This document shows, one piece after another, positions 13,984 to 22,611 of a stretch of DNA of 34,680 nucleotides. Origin of the DNA: an uncultured Bacteroidia bacterium (lineage in GTDB: Bacteria; Bacteroidota; Bacteroidia; Bacteroidales; ML635J-15); the NCBI GenBank assembly GCA_902800045.1, contig CADCCZ010000012.1:1-34680 (forward strand). The letters are read 5' to 3'. The notes below the pieces were generated by a model. That model was not told where the DNA came from. It worked only from the letters and a program-made list of their open reading frames with translations, and ran no database searches. How positions within the stretch are numbered: position 1 is the first letter of the stretch; each line of letters opens with the position of its first letter. The position numbers and the translations under genes were made by a program.

Positions 13984-16900
13984 TTATTCCTTAACAATCC
14001 TGTCGCGTGCAATTACATTGTCATCGTTTACTATGCGGTACATGTAAACACCCTGTTTTAGCGACGAAATGTTGATGCTTGCATTGGTTGAAGCAATTTC
14101 TTGCGACAATATCAGACGACCTGCAACATCGTGGAATTCAATTGTTGTAATGCCCTCTGGAAGCGAACTGATGAGAATGTTCAGTTCATCGTCGGCAGGA
14201 TTAGGATAAACATATACTGCAAGCGATTCGGTTTCGTTTTCCTCAACATTCGCAACAGCGTTCTTGTTGTTCATTGGAGTATCGTCAATTTCTGCTTCAT
14301 CTATTTCGCGGCAGATGCCGTAGAAGAAGCATAGTACCGAATTTGCGTAGGTCGACGAAACACCAGTATTGAGGTCGGCTATCGCCTCAAGTTCGGCAAT
14401 CTCGTCGTCGGTAAGCTGTGCATAGTTGCGTCCCGATGAGAAAACTGATTCGCGCAGAGCGTTGTAGTCGCAGAAATTGTCGTACTCGGCTAGTTCGTCT
14501 GCGCTAAGTGCAAAATGCTGGGGTATTGCTGCAAGTTCCTGACGGGCAAGAGCATATTCGCCAGTCTCGAAGTAGCTGTTTGCGAGCGAGTATTTTGCCG
14601 TAGTGGTGTTTATGCGGTTATACCAGCCGTTTAGCGACTCGCGGTCGAGAACGCTGTCGGCCAGTATTGCGTTGAGATTGCGGTTTGCAATTTCGGCCAT
14701 TGTACGGCTTAGTGAGATAAGAGTATCCTGTTTTAGTCTTGCAATTGCAACAATATCGGCATCGTTTTCGTCGAAGTTTTCAAGCAGGAATCCATATCCA
14801 GCGGCGGTATATTCTGTCAGTCGCGATTCGTAAAACTGCTGTAGCGAATTGTAGATAGTGATGTCGTCGCTTGGAGACGCAGACTTAATAATGCCAGGAT
14901 CTGGTAGGGAAGGATTTATGCATATCGTAGGCTCACAGTTGTTTACTGTAATATTGGGGACTTTCGTAACGGATGCGGTTGAATTGTATGGACAGTATTC
15001 ATTCGATGCACTGTTTATTCCGCTATGATAGTATGTAAGCGTATTGTTCGATGAAAAATTTGTAATTCCCGATGTAAACTTATTGCCGGCACTCTTGGTC
15101 GATAAGCCTTGCGATGCTCCTATGCTTCCCGAGGCAAGTATATCAGTCACAGAACCATTGGTAAATTCATTGCATTGAATCTGTAGCGCAGGGTTATTGC
15201 TTGAATAGACGCCATACATGAGCTTGTCATAAGTATTCCTGTATATTGTGTTTACATCACTGCCAGAGTTTTGTACATGAGTTCCGCAGGTAAAAAGATT
15301 TACATTGTTATCTGCATAAAAGTCATTTGCTTCTATGGTATATCCACTGCAATCCGTCGAATATATTCCATAAGAAAACATGCCTTGACCTAAAACGGGC
15401 AGATCGAAGTCGGACATTGTGGTGCTGTAATTGTTAACAGCGCTTGAGTACACTGAATACCGACAGTTGTCGAAGTTTGCCTTGAATACAGAGAATGGGT
15501 AGTTTGTCCCAGTATTTTCAGCATTTATGCCTTTTACAAATCCATCGAATGTGTTGCGGACTTCTCCCTGGCATTCGCATGGCACATACAATGTAGATCC
15601 GTTTGGTGGTGGACATAGCGTACTAATGTTTGCTCCTGCGCTTGCAAGTGTTATGGCATTGCCTCTTGTCGGCGAGCCAGTGCGCTGGTCATCAAAATTA
15701 CACCCGAGTATATCAATCCCGTTTACGCCCCACATCGTTATCATATCGCTGTAGGTTGCACCCGATTCCTCAAATATGTTGTCGCCATCGATTATGAAGT
15801 CGCAATCCTTGAAGAAACTTACGTTGCTGGTTTCTGCACCCGCAGATGTATGGTTTGTGTATGCCATGAACTCAACACTTCTACGGTTGTTGTGGAATGT
15901 AGAGTTGGTGCATTTTACTATGCCGCCAGTCGTGTAGTAGTCTTCACCATCCCATGTGCTTATTGCGTCTTTTGCGTTTGATATTACTGAGCCGTTTTTT
16001 ATCTCTAATGTCCCCTGGTTTTGTGCAAGTTGTCGCAGACTACTATTTCCAACTACACGAATGCTTCGCCACATTTTGTCTGGACATAGGTTTGTGATAG
16101 TTCCGCCATCTACTACGAGCTTGCCACCGGGCTGAATGAAAAATTCCGCTGTCGGAGAGCAATGAACGGTTGTTGATATTGTTACTGTACTACCACTGCT
16201 TATCGTAAACGGTCCTGAGATGACCGCATCGGCGTCTATCGTAATCGGTGTTGTCCCACTGGCAGTGTAGTTTTTATATATGGTTGATGTATATCCAGAT
16301 GTTATAGTTTTGTTCTTTGTTTTTGTAACAGTGCATCCCTCGTGGGTGAAGTTTGCTTTTATCCAGCAAGCACCGTAACCGATAGGGCGAACCGTTATAC
16401 TATCCCCTTGTTCTGAAACAATCTCCAAGTTGTTGCTTACATCCCACGAAAATGAAACTCCGCTTGGTATAGTGCTGTTGCTTAGCGAAAATGTATATTC
16501 TTCGCAAGGAGACAACGAGGTATTGGTTCCGTTTATCGTATAATCGTAGAAATAGGCTTGCATTACTGCTTTGTGGGCATCTACAAGACCATAACCCATT
16601 TCTTCATGCCAAGTGCCATTATTGTGGATTCCATCATTTTGTTCAATATAATTATATCCACCGATCCTTTGTGCTGTTTGTTCTATTATGTTTTTTACTT
16701 GAGTTACTGTTAGAGTTGGATTCGCAGAAAGTATTAATGTCGCAATACCAGAAACAAAAGGACATGCGGCTGATGTGCCTTCAAAATCAGTCCAGTAATT
16801 TCCTGTATTTTCGCCTTTGCGTCCCATCCTATCTATTGTGTAGATGCCTTTTCCTGGTGCGACAACACTTAATTCTTGTCCATAATTAGAGAAGGATACC

Positions 16901-18162
16901 CGATTCCCCGTTTTTGTAATTGCACCTACTGATATAACTAATGGTTTAGAGTTTGATGGATACGAAACAGTATCATTATAATCATTACCAGAAGAAGCGA
17001 CAATAATACACCCATTGCCATTTCTACCACTAGTCAATGCCTCTTGAAAGGCATAAGTAATCATATCATTTTTATTACAATTCCATGAATTATTTAATAC
17101 GCAAGCATCATAATCATGCCATGATCTTTTTATTGCATCTGCAATTTTTGCCATACTATAACAATCAAGATGGCAATCCCAAATAGGCCCATTAGGTATG
17201 CAGATCATAGAATTTTTATAAATTCTAATGGGAACAATATATGCGTTAGGAGAAACCCCGGTAATTCCTATACCATTATCTTTAGTTGCAGAAATAATTC
17301 CTGCACATGCTTGTCCATGTTTGTGTCTTGATTTAGGACTTCCATTTCCTATTCCATTTGCCGTATATCCTGTAAGCACTTTACTTATTCCATTGTTGTA
17401 CAAATCCTCATGGTCTTCAACCCCATCGTCGATTACAGCAACTTTATAAGAAAGTCCTATTGTCCCAATGGCAGATTGCAAAAAATTCCATGCCTTTTCT
17501 ACATTCACATCAGCACCGGCAGTTCCCCCTCCTTGACCAGTATTTTTTATTCCCCATTGTTCGCTATAATGCGGATCATTTGAACTTAAAGTAATATCAC
17601 TATAAAAATCTGGGGTTGAATATATAGTCCATGTGCTATCGTGCAATCTGTTTGCCAGTTGCATCATTTTACTTTCATTATTGCACACCATTTTATATTC
17701 TCCACTTCCTTCGTAATTATATGACAAGACTTCATAAGTGTTAAACAATCCTGTAATGTATTGCTGAAATTTTGTAGTGTCGCTTAACCTGACATACATA
17801 TCATTACGCAACCATAAGTGTTTTCCATTAACAATCTTCGAAAATGTAAAAAAAGCTATGTCATCGCTTTTGACTGATATTGAAGAAATCAGCATGCCTA
17901 TGTTCAATGTTTTTAAGGAATTGCTATTGATGATAATATTGTCATCTTCATCATCACCTATGATTTCATCATTTGAATTGGTAAATATATCCTTTAGGTT
18001 ATTGACTATTTGAGAATAGTCTTCCATATTCTTGACTATAATATTTGCTGATGCAGAATCTGTGGACCAAGAAATCTGTTGCCCGTCAGCATAATAATGG
18101 TTCTGTGAATACAAAAGCGCATTAATTATAGTGCATATTATTAATATTAAAAATCTTTTCAT
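13984..18162 (-). CDS. Secreted S8 subtilisin-like protease with beta-helix region and T9SS sorting domain
   Basis: A 1392-residue protein. Residues 1-20 are a signal peptide; 21-200 look like a pro-region. The subtilisin domain spans about 200-540 with catalytic D245 (AVIDDG), H282 (KHGQACAG), oxyanion N393 (SSGND) and S464 (EGTSAACP), so the triad is complete. Then come an Ig/PKD-like segment (about 540-640), a right-handed beta-helix-like region with many N and G (about 640-1090) and an unusual helical, TPR-like segment (about 1110-1300, e.g. LANSYFETGEYALARQELAAIP landmarks). The C-terminus is a type A sorting domain with VYPNPADDELNI and ending ARDRIVKE. It should be exported by Sec and T9SS and end up on the surface or outside. 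The 5' half of the gene is visibly more A/T-rich than the 3' part. It follows the lipoprotein gene by 12 bases and ends at the terminator 13945-13974. Confidence 0.93.
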   Translation of the reverse strand: MKRFLILIICTIINALLYSQNHYYADGQQISWSTDSASANIIVKNMEDYSQIVNNLKDIFTNSNDEIIGDDEDDNIIINSNSLKTLNIGMLISSISVKSDDIAFFTFSKIVNGKHLWLRNDMYVRLSDTTKFQQYITGLFNTYEVLSYNYEGSGEYKMVCNNESKMMQLANRLHDSTWTIYSTPDFYSDITLSSNDPHYSEQWGIKNTGQGGGTAGADVNVEKAWNFLQSAIGTIGLSYKVAVIDDGVEDHEDLYNNGISKVLTGYTANGIGNGSPKSRHKHGQACAGIISATKDNGIGITGVSPNAYIVPIRIYKNSMICIPNGPIWDCHLDCYSMAKIADAIKRSWHDYDACVLNNSWNCNKNDMITYAFQEALTSGRNGNGCIIVASSGNDYNDTVSYPSNSKPLVISVGAITKTGNRVSFSNYGQELSVVAPGKGIYTIDRMGRKGENTGNYWTDFEGTSAACPFVSGIATLILSANPTLTVTQVKNIIEQTAQRIGGYNYIEQNDGIHNNGTWHEEMGYGLVDAHKAVMQAYFYDYTINGTNTSLSPCEEYTFSLSNSTIPSGVSFSWDVSNNLEIVSEQGDSITVRPIGYGACWIKANFTHEGCTVTKTKNKTITSGYTSTIYKNYTASGTTPITIDADAVISGPFTISSGSTVTISTTVHCSPTAEFFIQPGGKLVVDGGTITNLCPDKMWRSIRVVGNSSLRQLAQNQGTLEIKNGSVISNAKDAISTWDGEDYYTTGGIVKCTNSTFHNNRRSVEFMAYTNHTSAGAETSNVSFFKDCDFIIDGDNIFEESGATYSDMITMWGVNGIDILGCNFDDQRTGSPTRGNAITLASAGANISTLCPPPNGSTLYVPCECQGEVRNTFDGFVKGINAENTGTNYPFSVFKANFDNCRYSVYSSAVNNYSTTMSDFDLPVLGQGMFSYGIYSTDCSGYTIEANDFYADNNVNLFTCGTHVQNSGSDVNTIYRNTYDKLMYGVYSSNNPALQIQCNEFTNGSVTDILASGSIGASQGLSTKSAGNKFTSGITNFSSNNTLTYYHSGINSASNEYCPYNSTASVTKVPNITVNNCEPTICINPSLPDPGIIKSASPSDDITIYNSLQQFYESRLTEYTAAGYGFLLENFDENDADIVAIARLKQDTLISLSRTMAEIANRNLNAILADSVLDRESLNGWYNRINTTTAKYSLANSYFETGEYALARQELAAIPQHFALSADELAEYDNFCDYNALRESVFSSGRNYAQLTDDEIAELEAIADLNTGVSSTYANSVLCFFYGICREIDEAEIDDTPMNNKNAVANVEENETESLAVYVYPNPADDELNILISSLPEGITTIEFHDVAGRLILSQEIASTNASINISSLKQGVYMYRIVNDDNVIARDRIVKE

Positions 18163-18174
18163 ATATATATTTTT

Positions 18175-18540
18175 TTATTCAATACAGATACATTCTAAAT
18201 CATAAAAATATGTTTCTCCAGTGTAATCAGCAGTGACTGGACCTTCTGTTTTTGGTGCTACATCTGGATATCCTCTAAGTTTTGCTTGGACTAATGATTG
18301 ATAAGGTATTTTTCTGGGTACTTTGCCTATTATATAATACATATTTTCATCTGTATCATAAAAATATGCAGTTACTTTAATGTCTTTGAAATGAGGACCA
18401 AAGTTTGTTTTATATGGTTTGTCAAGTACTAACAAATGACCTTGAGTTCCTCCGTCACAAGATGAATTTTTTTCGCATCCGCTTAATGCCATCACCCCCA
18501 TCATCCCAACGAGTAGTGATATTAATAATTTTCTTTTCAT
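18175..18540 (-). CDS. Small lipoprotein upstream of the subtilisin gene
   Basis: A 121-residue protein with a lipoprotein signal: MKRKLLISLLVGMMG core and lipobox LSGC, lipidated Cys at residue 22. The mature part is about 100 residues with no family I recognise: HLLVLDKPYKTNFG, a KVTAYFYDTDENMYYIIG strand pair, and an end rich in acid and Cys (YDLECICIE). Only 12 bases separate it from the protease gene, so the two share the promoter at 18682-18713. Its position suggests a partner of the protease, for example a periplasmic inhibitor or secretion aid, but this is inference from context only. A/T-rich codon use resembles the 5' half of the protease gene. Confidence 0.8.
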   Translation of the reverse strand: MKRKLLISLLVGMMGVMALSGCEKNSSCDGGTQGHLLVLDKPYKTNFGPHFKDIKVTAYFYDTDENMYYIIGKVPRKIPYQSLVQAKLRGYPDVAPKTEGPVTADYTGETYFYDLECICIE

Positions 18541-18713
18541 ACCTTTATAATTTTAATTTGTTATTTTATCATTTTCCAGTAGTCATTTTTACCGTCCCCC
18601 TGCGGAATAGGGACTGCCGTATTATTGTTTTAAGATATGTTAGCTTTGTTGTCATAAGGTGTATTTTGTATTAGTGCAACGCAAAAATATGCACCTATTT
18701 ATATTAATACAAA
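18541..18713 (-). promoter_or_regulatory. Promoter and long leader of the lipoprotein-protease operon
   Basis: On the minus strand TTTG (18710-18713), 20 bases, TATTTTTG (18682-18689): an excellent Bacteroidota promoter. Transcription from about 18675 would give a ~135-nt 5' leader before the ATG at 18540. The leader contains GTCCCTATTCCGC-AGGGGGAC (about 18594-18615 region), an imperfect hairpin, and is otherwise A/T-rich. Regulatory use of the leader is a hypothesis. Confidence 0.6.
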
Positions 18714-18764
18714 CAGATATGGCGTATGGGCTAAATAATCTATGATTTGGGATAATGATTTCTG

Positions 18765-18946
18765 GGGCTAACAGTCTTGCTGTCTTGCAGGCTCACAGGC
18801 TCACAGTCTTGTAGTCTTGCCCCCCAGCGTTAAGGCCATTAAGGCCGTTAAAGACCTTAAGGCATGTGGGGGGCAACTGCATTTCTAGCCTTTTGTCTGT
18901 TAGCCTGGTCTTCTGTTGGACAGGTCTTCTGCCAGCCTGTTAGCCC
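18765..18946. repeat. Composite inverted-repeat element (octamers plus CTTAAGG hairpin)
   Basis: A 182-base element with perfect outer arms GGGCTAACAG (18765-18774) and CTGTTAGCCC (18937-18946). Inside each arm are octamers of the AGGCTNAC/AGTCTTGC type, and in the middle is a hairpin with TTGCCCCCC and GGGGGGCAA arms around TTAAGG blocks. The right arm overlaps the last two codons (GGC TAA) of the GT2 gene, read on the minus strand. It links two repeat families that elsewhere occur apart. The remaining stretch 18714-18764 holds nothing recognisable. Confidence 0.7.
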
Positions 18947-19683
18947 TTGAAAATCTTGCTCTTGCACAAGTGTATCTTATTGAAAAAATACAGGAACGAA
19001 GTGTGTATAACGCCGAAGCCGTATTTGCAGCTGCGTCTGAAATTTATTGAGCTGGCTTCCTTGAAATACTTGGTGGGGCAGGTGACTTCGGCAATTTCGT
19101 AGCCGGCGTAGAAAATCTGTGCAAGCATCTGGTTGTCGAAGACAAAATCGTCGGAATTGATGTTGTAGTTGATTGCACGAAGCACATCGGCAGAAAAGGC
19201 GCGGTAGCCAGTGTGGTATTCCGACAGTTTCTGGTGCATAAGCAGATTCTGCGTGAAGGTAAGCATTCGGTTGAACCAGTACTTGTATAGCGGCATTCCG
19301 CCCTTGCGTGCGCCACGACCTAGTATTCGCGAACCAAGCACCACAGGATAAACATCGTTGGCGATAATGTACGACATCGATTCAATCAGTTTCGGTGTGT
19401 ACTGGTAGTCGGGGTGGAGCATTATCACAATGTCGGCTCCAAGTTCCAGAGCCTTGTTGTAGCACGACTTCTGGTTGCCGCCGTAGCCCTTGTTTTTCTC
19501 GTGGACTATTATGTTCTTGATACCAAGTTTTTTGCCCACTTCCACGGTATTGTCGCGGCTGAAATCGTCGACAAGGATAACGTCGTCCACAATGTCGAAC
19601 GGAATCTCGTTGTATGTCTGTTCGAGCGTCTGTCCTGCGTTGTATGCAGGAAGCACAACCACTATTTTCTTATTTTTTATCAT
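18940..19683 (-). CDS. Family 2 glycosyltransferase resembling dolichol-phosphate mannose synthase
   Basis: A 247-residue GT-A enzyme. It opens with the GT2 core IVVVLPAYNAGQTLEQTY, the nucleotide-binding acids VDDFSRDNT (D39-D40), NKGYGGNQKSCYNKALE, and LHPDYQYTPKLIESM (D92) in the place of the DADLQHP motif of DPM1-type enzymes. No membrane helix is evident, as in catalytic DPM1. Such enzymes transfer a sugar from a nucleotide donor to polyprenyl phosphate. The gene overlaps the end of the TMTC-like gene by 14 bases, and that protein would need exactly such a lipid-linked sugar, so the two probably form one pathway (inference). The last codon and the stop lie in a repeat arm. Confidence 0.9.
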   Translation of the reverse strand: MIKNKKIVVVLPAYNAGQTLEQTYNEIPFDIVDDVILVDDFSRDNTVEVGKKLGIKNIIVHEKNKGYGGNQKSCYNKALELGADIVIMLHPDYQYTPKLIESMSYIIANDVYPVVLGSRILGRGARKGGMPLYKYWFNRMLTFTQNLLMHQKLSEYHTGYRAFSADVLRAINYNINSDDFVFDNQMLAQIFYAGYEIAEVTCPTKYFKEASSINFRRSCKYGFGVIHTSFLYFFNKIHLCKSKIFKG

Positions 19684-21889
19684 TTGCCTTTTTCTGTTTT
19701 AGCATTTCGCCCTTGCTTATATATTCCTGTCCCTTGGCATTGTCGCCCAGATTCATGTAGGTGTAGCCGAGGTTGGTGTATGTTAGGTCGTCGTCGGGGT
19801 CAAGCTCGATGGCCTTTTCGAGGGCGGTGATTGATTTTGCGTAGTTGCCCGAAATTCCGTATGCCACGCCCAAGTCCTTGTAGTACGATGCGTTTTTCTC
19901 GAATTTGCAAGTCTCGGCTTTCTCGAAGCATTGTATCGAAGCATCCATGTTGCCGAGTTCGCGGCCATACATAACGCCAAGCACATAATAGGCTTCACCG
20001 CATTCGGGCTTTACTTGTATAAGGGTGCCAAGCACCTCGAGAAGTTCGGGAACCGTCGATGTGGTAAGTTTATTGCGGAGCATTCCGGGTGTCTGCATCA
20101 GTACCACATGTATGTTGCCGTTTGCAATGTCGTGCTGCGGATATAAGGCAATGATTTTTGTGTACGAATCCAGTGCTTTGGCAATGTCGCCAATTTCGAA
20201 ATAGGAGTTGCCCAAAAGGTTCATGGCGTCGCTGTAAACGGCAGTAGAACTGTGCTTTTTCGAGTTCTTTTTGCCGTCGCTTGCGTAAATTTCATTCGAT
20301 TTCTTGAGGTACTTGATTGCTTTTTCGCAAAGTGCGTCGTGAAGTTCCTTGTCGTCCTTCACTGCTTTCGACTGTGCGCGTTCGAGCAGACGGCCTCCAG
20401 CGGCGCAGTTGCCCTTTGCCGACATCGACGAGACTTCCACATCGGTGGTAAAAAGTACGGTGTCGTTTTCCCAGTCGGCATTGCGCGACACAACTTTAAG
20501 CGAGAAAAGGCACAATACTATTATTCCGACAACGGCGGTAAAGTATTTTGCTGCAGCTACATTTTTTGTGATTTTAGGTAGCACTTCGGCAAAGAACCAC
20601 GCAACGAGCAGACAAAATCCAATGGACGAGATGAAAACAAAACGTTCGTTCATCAGTGTGCCGACTGCGAAGAAAATGTTGCAGACCGGTGCCAGCGGAA
20701 TCAGGAAGAAAAGAATCGAATACGAGGCGATATCCTTTTTCTTTATCATTCCATAAATTGCGTAAATGCCTAATGCTAAGTATATTACCAGTGACAGCAG
20801 AGCAAGTCCGTCCGAAAGTTCGGTCTTTGGAATTTGCCACGGGTAGTAGTCGTAGGTTAGCGGATGTGGTACGAACAATAACTTTATGTACATCAACAGA
20901 GTTACGAATATAGTGCCGTACCTTTCGGAGAAACTCATGTTGATGAACGGGTCGTTCATGAGTTCCTTGGTTTGCTCTGTATGCTCCCAGCCTAGCACCA
21001 TTCCGCGCACTGCCAGAAATGCCACCGAAGCCACTGCAAGCGGTATCATCACCTTGCCGATTTCTTTCCATTTGGCGTTTGTGAAGTAGTATAAAGTCAG
21101 CGGAACGATGGCAAGGAACACTATTGCGTTTTCCTTCGAGAAAAGTCCGCACAGTAGTGCAAGTCCCGAAAGTATTAGGTAGTACATTTTTCTGCTGTCG
21201 ATGTACTTTATCGACCACCACAAGGCCGCCAGCGAACCGAGCAATGTGAGAATCTCGTCGCGACCTTTTACATTGGCTACGACTTCGGTATGAATAGGAT
21301 GGAATGCAAACAGCAGTGCGGCAATGAACGGAATCGAGAACCACCACGAGTCGTCCTTGCGTGGGAACAGCCTTACCAAAATAAGGTAGAGCAGAACCAC
21401 CGTGAGCGCATAGTATATTGCGTTCATGGCGTGATTGATGGCTGGGCAGCCCTGACCGACGTAAACCTCGTTTTCGTCGTAGAAGTCCTTGCCGAAAAGC
21501 TCTATTTCGAGGGCGAAAGTCGCAAGCGACAGCGGACGGTAACGCCCACCGGCAAGGAGTTTCTTTTCTTTTACAATCTGTTCCACCGTGCGAGTGCTGT
21601 CGTTGAACACCCAGAAGCCAGTAAAAGTGTCGTACTTGAATATGTCGCCGATGCCAGAAACGCCTTCCTGTGTGAACGAATTGCGGATGAGCACCATCGA
21701 GTCGTCGAGAGCATAGTCGTTGCGCAAAGTGTTGATGTACAGGGCAAGCGAAACAACCGCAAGGATAATTATCGGTACAAATCCGATTTTAGCCTTTGGA
21801 GTCGCCAACGGTTTGATTTCCTTGGGTTCGGCAACTATTGCGCTTTTTGATATTTTTTTCGGTTTCGACATGGCAATTTTTTTTGACAA
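19670..21889 (-). CDS. TMTC-like membrane glycosyltransferase with C-terminal TPR repeats
   Basis: A 739-residue protein: short basic cytoplasmic start, about 10 or more membrane helices from residue 35 to about 480, then a soluble region with TPR-like repeats (about 500-735, e.g. YYKDLGVAYGISGNYAKSI). It carries the hallmarks of the eukaryotic TMTC O-mannosyltransferases: NDYALDDSMVLIRN in the first external loop (catalytic-type D62-D63), GGRYRPLSLATF, and FHPIHTEVVANVKGRDEIL. GT-C enzymes of this type move a sugar from a polyprenyl-phosphate carrier to protein Ser/Thr on the outer face of the membrane. The stop overlaps the start of the DPM1-like gene; its start lies 11 bases after lspA. 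The substrate is unknown; Bacteroidota are known to O-glycosylate exported proteins. Confidence 0.85.
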   Translation of the reverse strand: MSKKIAMSKPKKISKSAIVAEPKEIKPLATPKAKIGFVPIIILAVVSLALYINTLRNDYALDDSMVLIRNSFTQEGVSGIGDIFKYDTFTGFWVFNDSTRTVEQIVKEKKLLAGGRYRPLSLATFALEIELFGKDFYDENEVYVGQGCPAINHAMNAIYYALTVVLLYLILVRLFPRKDDSWWFSIPFIAALLFAFHPIHTEVVANVKGRDEILTLLGSLAALWWSIKYIDSRKMYYLILSGLALLCGLFSKENAIVFLAIVPLTLYYFTNAKWKEIGKVMIPLAVASVAFLAVRGMVLGWEHTEQTKELMNDPFINMSFSERYGTIFVTLLMYIKLLFVPHPLTYDYYPWQIPKTELSDGLALLSLVIYLALGIYAIYGMIKKKDIASYSILFFLIPLAPVCNIFFAVGTLMNERFVFISSIGFCLLVAWFFAEVLPKITKNVAAAKYFTAVVGIIVLCLFSLKVVSRNADWENDTVLFTTDVEVSSMSAKGNCAAGGRLLERAQSKAVKDDKELHDALCEKAIKYLKKSNEIYASDGKKNSKKHSSTAVYSDAMNLLGNSYFEIGDIAKALDSYTKIIALYPQHDIANGNIHVVLMQTPGMLRNKLTTSTVPELLEVLGTLIQVKPECGEAYYVLGVMYGRELGNMDASIQCFEKAETCKFEKNASYYKDLGVAYGISGNYAKSITALEKAIELDPDDDLTYTNLGYTYMNLGDNAKGQEYISKGEMLKQKKANDKK

Positions 21890-21900
21890 TGTTGCAAAAA

Positions 21901-22542
21901 TTATTCCGTCTTTGTCTCAGCATGCTTTTCGGTGCCGTCTTCGGTTTTCTCGTCCTTTGCTGGGATAAGTTTCTTGTAGAATATTATCATCAGGAAAACC
22001 GAGATTGTGATGGCGGAGTCGGCGAGGTTGAATATCGGGCGGAAGAAAATGGATTCGTCGGGTGGGGTTCCCCATCTTATAATGGGGCAGTAGAACATAT
22101 CCACCACATTTCCTGCTAGGAATCCCGCATAACCGCCACCGTCGGGGAAAATCTGTGCCACTTGTCCGAAACTTTCGTTGAACATCATGCCGTAGAATGC
22201 ACAGTCGATGAGGTTTCCTGCGGCACCTGCAATTATCAGCGAGATGCATGATATTATGAACAGGTTGCTTTTCTTCTTTACCAACGTCACTAGATACCAG
22301 ATAAGTCCGCCGACGGCAAGAATCCTGAAAATACTAAGTGCAAGTTTGCCCCAGTTGCCACCGAATTCCATACCGAATGCCATTCCTGGATTTTCGACAA
22401 ACTTAAGCATTACGCGGTCGCCGAAAATATGTATTTCTTCGCCAATCATCATGTGGGTTTTTACCCAGATCTTGAGAATTTGGTCAAGAAGTATGACGCC
22501 CAGTATTATTGCGATCGGTACTATTACCCTTTTGTTTTTCAT
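21901..22542 (-). CDS. lspA: Lipoprotein signal peptidase II
   Basis: A 213-residue inner-membrane aspartic protease that removes signal peptides from prolipoproteins. Visible motifs: DQILKIWV at the first helix end, FVENPGMAFG, AGAAGNLIDC (Cys where many have Arg), NVVDMF with catalytic D148 and FNLADSAI with catalytic D175. The loop between the two Asp is longer than in Proteobacteria, as is usual for Bacteroidota. The C-terminus is a charged K/E/T-rich tail. It is first in an operon with the TMTC-like and GT2 genes (gap 11 bases, then a 14-base overlap), under a strong promoter at 22562-22593. Confidence 0.94.
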   Translation of the reverse strand: MKNKRVIVPIAIILGVILLDQILKIWVKTHMMIGEEIHIFGDRVMLKFVENPGMAFGMEFGGNWGKLALSIFRILAVGGLIWYLVTLVKKKSNLFIISCISLIIAGAAGNLIDCAFYGMMFNESFGQVAQIFPDGGGYAGFLAGNVVDMFYCPIIRWGTPPDESIFFRPIFNLADSAITISVFLMIIFYKKLIPAKDEKTEDGTEKHAETKTE

Positions 22543-22561
22543 TGTCTGTATAAATTTTGCG

Positions 22562-22593
22562 CAAAGTTAAATTATTATTGCCGATAGTCCAAA
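22562..22593 (-). promoter_or_regulatory. Promoter of the lspA-TMTC-GT2 operon
   Basis: Minus strand TTTG (22590-22593), 20 bases, TAACTTTG (22562-22569), then 19 bases to the ATG. This is a near-perfect Bacteroidota promoter. Confidence 0.7.
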
Positions 22594-22611
22594 CGAATGG
22601 AAAAAAACGTG

